From Tenacibaculum sp. 190524A05c (lineage in GTDB: Bacteria; Bacteroidota; Bacteroidia; Flavobacteriales; Flavobacteriaceae), in NCBI RefSeq assembly GCF_964036595.1, contig NZ_OZ038523.1, positions 3,354,501-3,418,500 on the forward strand: a stretch of DNA of 64,000 nt. The letters are read 5' to 3'. The notes beneath the pieces are model-generated. The model worked only from the letters and a program-made list of their open reading frames with translations, made no database searches and was not told the DNA's origin. Of this stretch, positions 16,309 to 23,171 are shown in pieces. Each line of letters starts with the position of its first letter. Position 1 is the first letter of the stretch. The translations under genes and the position numbers were made by a program.

Positions 16309-17325
16309 ATGAAATTCTTAAAATACACCCTGCTATTTTTGCTGGCTGTAATCCTTATTGGATTAATTTACGTGTCCATGCAATCCTCAGATTATAATGT
16401 TGAAAGATCCAAAGTAATCAACCAACCTATTTCAAAAGTATTTAATACCGTTAACGATTTAAAAACTTGGGAAAAATGGGGACCATGGCATGATGAAGAT
16501 TCTACAATTGTTGTGACTTATGGAGATAAAACTGTTGGAGTAGGAGCAAGTGATAGCTGGACAAGTAAAGATGGTCCTGGAGCAATGGAAACTATTTCCG
16601 TTGAAATGAATAAGTCTATCTTACAAGAAATGCGATTTGGAGATTATGAACCAAGTGAAATCTTATGGAATTTTGAAGATGTTGATGACGGGACAAAAGT
16701 AACTTGGACCATGAGAGATGATAAAGCTCCGTTTTTCTTCAAAATGTTTTCAGCAATGTCTGGAGGTTGGGATAACATGTTAGGTCCAATGCTAGAAAAT
16801 GGATTGAAAAATCTTGATGGTGTTGTTAAAGCAATACCAGATAAATATACTTTAGGTAAAATCAGTGTTGTTGATACTGAAGATAAAGTGTTTGTAGGAT
16901 ATCCACATAAAATGAAGATAGATCAGGAAGCTATGATGAAGGCTTTTATGGAATCTTTACCAAAAGCAGGAATACATGCAGCTAAATCTGGTTTAGTAGA
17001 AGGAGATTATACTCCAGCAGCATTATATCATAAATGGGATGAAAAAACTGGGGAGACAGAATTCCATATCGGTCTATTTTTGAATAAAGATTTGGCTTTG
17101 GCTGAAGGAATGGAAAAAGTTTCAATTTCCGGAGGTAAACATGTAATGATTTCTAAGTTTGGGAATTATGGTGAAGGAGATTATGAAGCACATACAGCAA
17201 TTGGAAAATATTTAGAAGCAACCAAAATGAAAAGTAAATTTCCTTTGTTCGAATTGTACGTGAATGATCCTGCAAAAGTAAAACCAGAAGAAATACAGAC
17301 AGATATTTATTATCCAATAGAATAA
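16309..17325 (+). CDS. Membrane-anchored SRPBCC plus GyrI-like ligand-binding protein
   Basis: This 338-residue protein has an N-terminal hydrophobic helix (YTLLFLLAVILIGLIYVSMQ) that should anchor it. An SRPBCC/polyketide-cyclase-like domain follows (about 30-175, starting YNVERSKVINQPISKVFNTV and rich in Trp). The C-terminal part is a GyrI/AraC-effector-like domain (about 185-338, with EFHIGLFLNKD and a final DIYYPIE). Both folds bind small hydrophobic ligands, and this pairing is common in Bacteroidetes. No DNA-binding domain is present. Ligand and role are unknown. TATATTTA near 16275, one base from consensus, may be its promoter. Confidence 0.8.
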   Translation: MKFLKYTLLFLLAVILIGLIYVSMQSSDYNVERSKVINQPISKVFNTVNDLKTWEKWGPWHDEDSTIVVTYGDKTVGVGASDSWTSKDGPGAMETISVEMNKSILQEMRFGDYEPSEILWNFEDVDDGTKVTWTMRDDKAPFFFKMFSAMSGGWDNMLGPMLENGLKNLDGVVKAIPDKYTLGKISVVDTEDKVFVGYPHKMKIDQEAMMKAFMESLPKAGIHAAKSGLVEGDYTPAALYHKWDEKTGETEFHIGLFLNKDLALAEGMEKVSISGGKHVMISKFGNYGEGDYEAHTAIGKYLEATKMKSKFPLFELYVNDPAKVKPEEIQTDIYYPIE

Positions 17326-17345
17326 AATTTAAAAGATACTAGCTT

Positions 17346-17375
17346 AAAACCTCACTCAAAAAGTGAGGTTTTACT
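17346..17375 (+). terminator. Terminator after the SRPBCC/GyrI gene
   Basis: An 11-bp stem (AAAACCTCACT 17346-17356 with AGTGAGGTTTT 17362-17372) has a 5-base loop. It is symmetrical in A and T tracts, so it could act in both directions. It ends just before the crcB start. Confidence 0.75.
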
Positions 17376-17389
17376 ATTTTAGTGCCAAT

Positions 17390-17755
17390 ATGAAACAATT
17401 ATTACTCGTATTTATTGGTGGAGGTTTTGGAAGTGTATTACGTTTTCTTTTAGGGAAAATGTTGAATAATAGTGATACGGGTATTCCAATTGGTACTTTT
17501 TTAGCGAATATTCTTGGAAGTCTTTTAATAGGTTGCATTTTAGGATTAGCCGCAAAGAATGATTCATTAACCCAAAACCAAATGCTATTATTAGCAACGG
17601 GTTTTTGTGGTGGTTTTACAACCTTTTCAACCTTTGCATATGAAAATCACGTATTTTTAAAATCAGGAGATTTTCTTTCTTTCGGATTATATGCTACCGC
17701 AAGTTTTGCATTAGGAATAGTAGCAGTTTTTTTTGGAATCTTTTTAGTTAAATAA
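17390..17755 (+). CDS. crcB: Fluoride channel CrcB/Fluc
   Basis: From the ATG at 17390 this is 121 residues with four membrane helices and the Fluc motifs GGGFGSVLRFLLG (near the N-terminus), GTFLANILGSLLIG and GFCGGFTTFSTFAYE (the Phe-box and Thr track lining the pore). Fluc forms dual-topology dimers that let fluoride leave the cell. The frame extends upstream to a GTG at 17363, but that lies inside the preceding terminator stem, so the ATG is preferred. Only one crcB is present, consistent with a homodimer. I see no fluoride riboswitch. Confidence 0.93.
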   Translation: MKQLLLVFIGGGFGSVLRFLLGKMLNNSDTGIPIGTFLANILGSLLIGCILGLAAKNDSLTQNQMLLLATGFCGGFTTFSTFAYENHVFLKSGDFLSFGLYATASFALGIVAVFFGIFLVK

Positions 17756-17762
17756 ATAAAAT

Positions 17763-18464
17763 ATGGACAAATTAGTACAAGTAACTACTGATGAAAATTA
17801 TGCAATTATTAAAATTGCTAATGGGAAAGTGAATGCAATTTCTCATGAAGTTATCGACGAATTAAATGCGTGTTTAGATACCGCAGAAAAAGAAGAAAGA
17901 GTAGTTATTATTACTGGGCAAAATGGAATTTTATCTGGAGGTTTTGATTTAAAAGTAATGACTAAATCTGCAGATGCAGCCAAAGAATTAGTAACTAAAG
18001 GATCTCAATTATCTCATAGGTTATTGTCTTTTCCAACTCCCGTGATTATGGCTTGTAATGGTCATGCAGTTGCAAAAGGTGCGTTTTTATTATTATCTGC
18101 AGATTATAGAATTGGTACTGTTGGTGAGTATAAAATTGGATTAAATGAAGTGATGATTGGAATGACGATGCATAACGCTGGAATTGAAATTGCCAGAGGA
18201 AAGTTATCTCCAGTATATTTTGAAAGAAGTGTGAGTAATGCTGAAATGTACAATCCTGAAGAAGCTATAACAGCAGGGTTCTTAGATAAAATTGTTCCTG
18301 AAAGACATTTATTAGGAACTGCAACCAAAGTTGCTCAATTGTTCGGTAAATTGAATAAAAACGCTCATAAAAACACTAAACTTAAAGTGCGAAAAGAGTT
18401 GTTAGAAAGATTGGCACAAGCTATTAAAGAAGATAGTGAACAAGAACTATCTTTTAATTCATAA
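17763..18464 (+). CDS. Enoyl-CoA hydratase/isomerase (crotonase) family protein
   Basis: The 233-residue protein has the crotonase core: substrate-loop segment ILSGGFDLKVM and the oxyanion-hole region NGHAVAKGAFLLLSADYRIG, followed by NEVMIGMTM. It is slightly shorter than typical 255-260 residue hydratases. Without clear hydratase Glu residues the exact reaction (hydratase, isomerase or hydrolase of an acyl-CoA) cannot be assigned. It starts 7 bases after the crcB stop, so the two are probably co-transcribed although functionally unrelated. Confidence 0.85.
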   Translation: MDKLVQVTTDENYAIIKIANGKVNAISHEVIDELNACLDTAEKEERVVIITGQNGILSGGFDLKVMTKSADAAKELVTKGSQLSHRLLSFPTPVIMACNGHAVAKGAFLLLSADYRIGTVGEYKIGLNEVMIGMTMHNAGIEIARGKLSPVYFERSVSNAEMYNPEEAITAGFLDKIVPERHLLGTATKVAQLFGKLNKNAHKNTKLKVRKELLERLAQAIKEDSEQELSFNS

Positions 18465-18470
18465 AATATA

Positions 18471-18498
18471 AAACCCGCTTTTTAGGCGGGTTTTTTTT
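18471..18498 (+). terminator. Terminator after the crotonase gene
   Basis: An 8-bp stem (AAACCCGC 18471-18478 with GCGGGTTT 18486-18493) is followed by eight T. It lies between convergent genes. Confidence 0.85.
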
Positions 18499-18507
18499 AT
18501 GTGCTTT

Positions 18508-19116
18508 CTATTTTTTATAAGCCATAACACCGGCTTCAATTGCTATATCTAAAGAATTATCGCGAGGCGTAATCGGGCACGAGTATCGATCACTATATGC
18601 GCAATATGGATTATAAGCTTTGTTAAAATCAACAATTATAGTTCCATCACTTTGTTCGTCTTTTGTAGTAATTTCTACAAAACGTCCACCTCGATAAGAA
18701 GTCTTTCCATTCGTTTTATCTAGAAAAGGTAAGAATAGGTAATCTCTGTAACCTGGAGTAGGATTAGGACTTTTATAAATGTCTAACTCAAACTCTTTAC
18801 CATCAAGAGTAAAAGAAATTACTCCGTACTTTTTATATTTTGCTATTCTTGATGTAGTAGTCGGAAAGTTAAAAATTTTAGCTTCCGGAGTTTTAGTCAA
18901 TTTAGCAACTACTTTGAACTTATCATTGACTGGGAAAAAATCTAATCCTTTAAATTCTTTTAAACCTTTTTTAGTCAACGGAGAAGTTGATGCGTCTTTA
19001 AACTTAGCATTCATTTCTTTTTGAAATTCAGTTTCTCCAATTGGTTTTCTTTTTTCTTGACCAGAACATGAGAAGCAAATTTGACTTACCAAAAGAGCTA
19101 TAATAAATCTTTTCAT
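18508..19116 (-). CDS. DUF1684 family lipoprotein
   Basis: This 202-residue protein begins with a lipoprotein signal (QICFSC, Cys at residue 17). It ends with the DUF1684 hallmark FNKAYNPYCAYSDRYSCPIT followed by a PRDNSLDIAIEAG segment. The family is widespread in Bacteroidetes and Actinobacteria with no proven activity; the conserved Tyr, Cys and Pro residues suggest a binding site. It should face the periplasm or cell surface. It is convergent with the crotonase gene and has an exact -7 element upstream. Confidence 0.85.
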   Translation of the reverse strand: MKRFIIALLVSQICFSCSGQEKRKPIGETEFQKEMNAKFKDASTSPLTKKGLKEFKGLDFFPVNDKFKVVAKLTKTPEAKIFNFPTTTSRIAKYKKYGVISFTLDGKEFELDIYKSPNPTPGYRDYLFLPFLDKTNGKTSYRGGRFVEITTKDEQSDGTIIVDFNKAYNPYCAYSDRYSCPITPRDNSLDIAIEAGVMAYKK

Positions 19117-19149
19117 AGTAGTGTTATTTTATGATTTTCCTTGTGAATA

Positions 19150-19157
19150 CAAAATTA
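19150..19157 (-). promoter_or_regulatory. -7 promoter element for the DUF1684 lipoprotein
   Basis: The minus strand reads TAATTTTG here, an exact TAnnTTTG match, 34 bases before the ATG. No clear -33 TTG is seen at the expected distance. Confidence 0.5.
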
Positions 19158-19253
19158 CTATGAATTGAAAAGATACGTGTAAATTTTTAGGCCTATTTTG
19201 TAAAATATTGATAAACAACGTAAAATTAACATACAACCTATAGGATTTTTGTC

Positions 19254-19261
19254 TATGTTTG
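19254..19261 (+). promoter_or_regulatory. -7 promoter element of the MFS leader transcript
   Basis: TATGTTTG is an exact TAnnTTTG match placed 20 bases before the ATG of a short leader ORF. The -33 element is not evident. Transcription would begin near 19268. Confidence 0.6.
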
Positions 19262-19281
19262 TAGCAGAATTTAAAGAAAAC

Positions 19282-19356
19282 ATGAAAAACATTTGTACAT
19301 ATAAGCAATGGAAGTCGGTGGTTAGACCACCTTCTAGTCGGGCTTGTTATGCGTAA
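19282..19356 (+). CDS. Candidate 24-residue leader peptide upstream of the MFS gene
   Basis: A short ORF starting ATG at 19282 encodes MKNICTYKQWKSVVRPPSSR followed by four residues (Ala, Cys, Tyr, Ala) and a stop. It lies directly after a promoter element and ahead of an intrinsic terminator that precedes the MFS start, which is the arrangement of an attenuator. The RPP run and nearby basic residues are features seen in ribosome-arrest peptides. AGTCGG occurs at 19313-19318 and 19336-19341; either copy can pair with CCGACT of the terminator left arm. A GGTGGT/ACCACC hairpin (19317-19331) could sequester the first copy. The peptide has not been matched to a known leader family. Confidence 0.55.
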   Translation: MKNICTYKQWKSVVRPPSSRACYA

Positions 19357-19388
19357 ATGTTATATTGATATAAAAATATACAATTGCT

Positions 19389-19418
19389 AAGGTCCGACTT
19401 TATAGTCGGACCTTTTTT
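19389..19418 (+). terminator. Intrinsic terminator between leader ORF and MFS gene (attenuator)
   Basis: An 11-bp stem (AAGGTCCGACT 19389-19399 with AGTCGGACCTT 19404-19414) with a 4-base loop and T-run ends 32 bases before the MFS ATG. Its left arm is complementary to upstream AGTCGG copies, so an alternative antiterminator fold is possible. Confidence 0.8.
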
Positions 19419-19449
19419 ATTTTCTATAAACAACTAAAACCAAACAATT

Positions 19450-20685
19450 ATGAAAAAGTTATTTAAAAATTATGTAGCAACCTTTAGCGGACTCTCGAGA
19501 GAAGTTTGGTGGTTGTCGTTGATTACTTTAATCAACAGAGCAGGAACAATGGTAATTCCATTTTTATCTTTATATCTAACACAAAGTTTAGGGTTTACCC
19601 TTTCAGATGTTGGATTAATTATGGTATTCTTCGGATTAGGATCTGTGGCGGGTTCAAGATTAGGAGGATATTTAACAGATAGAATTGGGTATTTTAAAGT
19701 AATGCAATGGAGCTTGTTTTTAACTGGTGTTTTATTTGTATTACTACAGTTTGTAAAAACATTAAATGGATTTTGTGCTTCAATCTTCTTTTTGATGATG
19801 GTGGCAGATACATTCAGACCAGCAATGTTTGTTGCATTAAGTTCTTACAGTAAACCAGAGAACAAAACAAGGTCGGTAACATTAATACGTTTAGCTATTA
19901 ATCTAGGGTTTTCTGCAGGTCCAGCAGTTGGAGGATTAATCATCACAACATTAGGATATCAAGGATTGTTCTGGGTAGATGGAATTACTTGTGCTTTGGC
20001 AACTTTATTGTTGATTAATGTATTAAATCCTAAAAAAGCAAGAGTTTTAGATGAGATAAAAGTTGAAAACCCTGTTTCAGTTTATCAAGATAAACCTTAT
20101 TGGATATTTTTAGTAGCAATGGCTTTATTTGGTATTGTATTTCTACAGTATTTTTCGACGATACCATTATACTATAAAGAAGTGCACCACCTATCTGAAT
20201 TTGAAATTGGATTGCTTTTAGGAGCTAATGGATTTATTATTTTCTTATTGGAAATGCCATTGGTAAAATGGTTAGAAGATTCTAAACAAACTAAAATTAC
20301 ATTAATGTTCATTGGAGGAATTCTTGTAACTCTGAGTTTTATAGTATTGAATATGACAGGTTGGGTTGGAATTTTATTAGTAGGAATGTTTTTTATGACT
20401 ATAGGAGAAATGATTATGTTTCCTTTCTCTAATGCTTACGCGATGAAGAGAGCTAAAAAAGGTAATCAAGGTCAATATATGTCTTGGTATGCAATTTCAT
20501 TCTCAATTGCGCATGTATTTGGACACTTTTCAGGTATGCATTTAGTTGAGAAAATAGGATTTGACAATACTTGGTATATTATTTCAGGATTATCTTTATT
20601 AAGTGGAATATTTCTATTGATTCTGAAAGCTCAAACGAAACGTAGAAAGATGGCTGCTAAAAAAGTATTGCAATTTGACAAATAA
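19450..20685 (+). CDS. MFS transporter, probable drug exporter
   Basis: This 411-residue protein has about 12 membrane helices and the MFS motif A in the first cytoplasmic loop (GSRLGGYLTDRIGYFKVM). The N-terminal half has a motif-C-like helix, LAINLGFSAGPAVGGLI, which is typical of antiporters. It resembles the MdtH/YitG-like multidrug group, but the substrate is not known. An intrinsic terminator and a short leader ORF precede the gene, so expression is likely controlled by premature termination, as for several antibiotic-inducible exporters. This supports, but does not prove, an antibiotic-efflux role. Confidence 0.87.
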   Translation: MKKLFKNYVATFSGLSREVWWLSLITLINRAGTMVIPFLSLYLTQSLGFTLSDVGLIMVFFGLGSVAGSRLGGYLTDRIGYFKVMQWSLFLTGVLFVLLQFVKTLNGFCASIFFLMMVADTFRPAMFVALSSYSKPENKTRSVTLIRLAINLGFSAGPAVGGLIITTLGYQGLFWVDGITCALATLLLINVLNPKKARVLDEIKVENPVSVYQDKPYWIFLVAMALFGIVFLQYFSTIPLYYKEVHHLSEFEIGLLLGANGFIIFLLEMPLVKWLEDSKQTKITLMFIGGILVTLSFIVLNMTGWVGILLVGMFFMTIGEMIMFPFSNAYAMKRAKKGNQGQYMSWYAISFSIAHVFGHFSGMHLVEKIGFDNTWYIISGLSLLSGIFLLILKAQTKRRKMAAKKVLQFDK

Positions 20686-20698
20686 GCACTAATAATAA

Positions 20699-20764
20699 TA
20701 TTTGGGGATTATAATTTTTACATGAAAATTCAGTTATTCTATTTATTAACCTAATCCCCAAATA
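20699..20764 (+). promoter_or_regulatory. 13-bp inverted repeat bracketing the GH8 5' leader
   Basis: TATTTGGGGATTA (20699-20711) and TAATCCCCAAATA (20752-20764) are perfect complements, 40 bases apart, ending two bases before the GH8 ATG. The left arm also contains a near -7 element (AATATTTG). It could be a regulator operator pair or an mRNA hairpin that hides the start codon. Confidence 0.55.
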
Positions 20765-20766
20765 AA

Positions 20767-22152
20767 ATGAAAAAACTAATCCTAATTTTTTGTTTTAGTG
20801 CACTAGCTTCAGTTGCACAAAACGCTAATATCGAGTTTGTTAATGCTGATTATCCTTTTGGGAGTATGCCAACAAATGTTCAAGGTTCTGATCTTCAAGA
20901 TGCTTACATGCAATGGAAAAATTCTTTTGTAGATACCAATTGTACCAATGGTAGAGCAAGAGTGAAATTTGACGATCCTAATTTTACTGTTTCTGAAGGA
21001 ATCGCTTATGGAATGTTATTGTCTGCATATGCAAATGATCAAGAATTATTTGATGGTTTATGGAAGTATTATCAAAGCCATACCAATGGTAATGGAGTAA
21101 TGAATTGGAAAATTGAAGGCTGCGATACCGTAAATGGACAAAACGGAGCTACAGACGCTGAGTTAGATGCCGCAATAGCTTTAATAATTGCAGGAAATCG
21201 GTTTGGAAATTCTGGAGGTATTAACTATCATCAAGATGCTAAAGATTTAATTGCAATCATGAAACAACACGAAATAGAAGGAGGTAGTTATGTGCTAAAG
21301 CCAGGAGATGCATGGGGTGGATCAAATAATACGAATCCATCTTATTTTGCACCAGGTTATTTTCGAGTATATGGAGAGTTTACAAACGATGTTACTTTTT
21401 GGAATAACGTAACTTCGAAAACATATCAAATTTTAAATGCTAATTTATCCGTAAATAATGCTGTGGACTGCTTGGTTTCTGATTGGTGTAAAGCAGATGG
21501 GACATATTCAGATATTGTACCTTGGGCGTTCAATTCTGGAAAATCTTTTTATTATGATGCTGCTCGAACTCCTTGGAGAATTGCAACTGATTATTTATGG
21601 TATGGAAAAAGTGAAGCTGCAGATTATTTAAATAAATGTGTAAGCTTTGTAAATAGAGTCGGTGGATTGAGTAACATTAAAGCCGGCTATAATCAAGACG
21701 GAACTAGTATAAATAACTTTCAGGATCCGGTATACACAGGTTCATTTGCTTCATCAATGTTAATATCAAATGATCAAAATGTTGTTGATGGAGTGTATAC
21801 AATAACAAAGAACCTGACATCAACTCAATATTTCGCAACTACTCTTCGAGTGATTTATATGTTTACGTTATCTGGTAACTTCTATAATCCGGTAAGTAGT
21901 GTATTGAGTGCGGATGAGATTGACTATGCAAGCAAGAATCATTTTGTTTATCCTAATCCAAGTTCGAATCAATTATTTCTAAAGAATTTTGAAGTAGGAA
22001 CCAAATTAAAAGTTTACACATTAAATGGAAAAGAAGTAATGAAGATTACGGTCAATAATGATAGCAAATCATTTGTAGATATTTCTAAACTTGCTGTGGG
22101 AACTTATTTTATTCGTGGTAAGGATATAAAACTTCGTTTTATAAAGAAATAA
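20767..22152 (+). CDS. Secreted GH8 endoglucanase with T9SS sorting tail
   Basis: The 461-residue protein has a signal peptide (about 1-17). The GH8 domain (about 24-375) carries TVSEGIAYGM with the acid Glu 77 and the GH8 signature ATDAELDAAIALIIAGNRF with Asp 130. The C-terminal 70 residues (from VYPNPSSNQLFLKN to RFIKK) are a T9SS type A sorting domain. GH8 enzymes are (alpha/alpha)6-barrel endo-acting, inverting enzymes on cellulose, chitosan, xylan or lichenan; endoglucanase is favoured by family members with this signature, but the substrate is inferred. With the GH9-GH48 enzyme 9 kb away it makes a second T9SS-exported cellulase candidate. There is no carbohydrate-binding module. Confidence 0.92.
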   Translation: MKKLILIFCFSALASVAQNANIEFVNADYPFGSMPTNVQGSDLQDAYMQWKNSFVDTNCTNGRARVKFDDPNFTVSEGIAYGMLLSAYANDQELFDGLWKYYQSHTNGNGVMNWKIEGCDTVNGQNGATDAELDAAIALIIAGNRFGNSGGINYHQDAKDLIAIMKQHEIEGGSYVLKPGDAWGGSNNTNPSYFAPGYFRVYGEFTNDVTFWNNVTSKTYQILNANLSVNNAVDCLVSDWCKADGTYSDIVPWAFNSGKSFYYDAARTPWRIATDYLWYGKSEAADYLNKCVSFVNRVGGLSNIKAGYNQDGTSINNFQDPVYTGSFASSMLISNDQNVVDGVYTITKNLTSTQYFATTLRVIYMFTLSGNFYNPVSSVLSADEIDYASKNHFVYPNPSSNQLFLKNFEVGTKLKVYTLNGKEVMKITVNNDSKSFVDISKLAVGTYFIRGKDIKLRFIKK

Positions 22153-22159
22153 TTAGAAG

Positions 22160-22465
22160 CTAAAAGTCAATACCGAAAGCTTTTAATAAGGCTAATCCAA
22201 TCCAGAATATCCAGGCAGGAATAAAAATAATGAAAAGTTTAATTTCTAATTTTTCTAGGATATAGCACCATGTAGCAAATAGTGATGGAGCAATAATTGA
22301 AAATGTTTCATCACTAATTGGACTAATTAATTCTGAATATAGCACAAGAAATAATCCAGGTAGTGCACTAAAAATCGCTACAATGAATCCTCCAATCACT
22401 GGAATATCGCTTAGGTTTTCTACTACTTTATACTTTGAGGTTGCATGTGCTATCATGGTTAACAA
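22160..22465 (-). CDS. Small membrane protein, function unknown
   Basis: This 101-residue protein has three hydrophobic stretches (VIGGFIVAIFSALPGLFLVL, FSIIAPSLFATWCYIL and LFIIFIPAWIFWIGLALL). No family is recognised. It ends 7 bases from the GH8 stop on the opposite strand. The start may be Met 1 or Met 4. It could be a small integral membrane protein of no assignable role; the coding call rests on its membrane-like composition and clean spacing. Confidence 0.55.
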   Translation of the reverse strand: MLTMIAHATSKYKVVENLSDIPVIGGFIVAIFSALPGLFLVLYSELISPISDETFSIIAPSLFATWCYILEKLEIKLFIIFIPAWIFWIGLALLKAFGIDF

Positions 22466-22529
22466 ATATAGAGTAATGAAATCGAAATTGTCTTTTTAAA
22501 AAACTCTCAATTTATTATAATAAGAGTAG

Positions 22530-22537
22530 TATTTTTG
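22530..22537 (+). promoter_or_regulatory. -7 promoter element for the MazG-like gene
   Basis: TATTTTTG exactly fits TAnnTTTG and lies 22 bases before the ATG. No -33 TTG was found at the usual spacing. Confidence 0.5.
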
Positions 22538-22559
22538 AATTCGAAACTTATAGAACGAT

Positions 22560-22886
22560 ATGAACATACAAGACGCTCAAAAACAAGTAGACGATTGGAT
22601 TAAAAATCACGGAGTTCGTTATTTTAATGAATTAACGAATATGGCTCAACTAACAGAAGAAGTAGGAGAAGTGGCAAGAATTATTGCTAGAAGATACGGA
22701 GAGCAAAGTGAAAAGGAAAGTGATAAGCAAAAAGACTTAGGTGAAGAATTAGCTGATGTTGTATTTGTGGTTTTATGTTTAGCAAACCAAACTGGTGTGA
22801 ACTTGCAAGAAGCTTTTGATAAAAAGTTAGATTTTAAAACCAAAAGAGATCACGATCGTCACCATAACAATGAAAAGTTAAAATAA
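22560..22886 (+). CDS. MazG-like nucleotide pyrophosphohydrolase
   Basis: The 108-residue all-alpha protein has the MazG metal-binding pattern: EExxE at residues 33-37 (TEEVGEVARI) and ExxD at 63-66 (GEELADVVFV), with a C-terminal KRDHDRHH segment. Such enzymes hydrolyse (d)NTPs to monophosphate and pyrophosphate, often in house-cleaning of non-canonical nucleotides. It is the short single-domain type, not full-length MazG. Its stop overlaps the start of the next small gene by one base (TAATG). Confidence 0.88.
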   Translation: MNIQDAQKQVDDWIKNHGVRYFNELTNMAQLTEEVGEVARIIARRYGEQSEKESDKQKDLGEELADVVFVVLCLANQTGVNLQEAFDKKLDFKTKRDHDRHHNNEKLK

Positions 22887-23134
22887 TGGCGTTACATCAT
22901 AATATAGGAAAGAAGTTATTTTGGGTAAATACTTTTAAAGTAGCGATTCCATTTTTTATCATAGTTGTAATATTCTCACTATTGTTCAATAGTGCGAGTG
23001 ATATCTTCTCTGGAAATTTTGATAAGGTTGCAGAAGTACATTTTACAAATAAGAAATGGGTTCGATTTTTTTTAGGAAAAATAGTAATAAGTATTATGTA
23101 CGGAATGTACACTTCAAATAAAAAAATGAAATAA
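22886..23134 (+). CDS. Small membrane protein coupled to the MazG-like gene
   Basis: This 82-residue protein has a membrane helix (VAIPFFIIVVIFSLLFN) and a second hydrophobic stretch near the C-terminus (FFLGKIVISIMYGMYTS). No family is recognised. The ATG shares its A with the upstream stop (TAATG), so translation is probably coupled to the MazG-like protein. A bidirectional terminator follows directly. Confidence 0.7.
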   Translation: MALHHNIGKKLFWVNTFKVAIPFFIIVVIFSLLFNSASDIFSGNFDKVAEVHFTNKKWVRFFLGKIVISIMYGMYTSNKKMK

Positions 23135-23164
23135 AAAAAGCGAGTTTTTAAACTCGCTTTTTTT
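23133..23164. terminator. Bidirectional terminator between convergent genes
   Basis: A near-perfect stem (arms 23133-23147 and 23150-23164, core AGCGAGTTT/AAACTCGCT) is flanked by A and T tracts that serve both strands. Confidence 0.85.
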
Positions 23165-23171
23165 ATGATTG

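Noticed and set aside
17363..17389. GTG start for crcB
   Set aside because: It falls inside the terminator stem of the preceding gene; the ATG at 17390 gives the family-length protein.
22560..23134. MazG-like plus small protein as a toxin-antitoxin pair
   Set aside because: The enzyme is a pyrophosphohydrolase-type MazG, not MazE/MazF, and the partner is a membrane protein without toxin features I can name.
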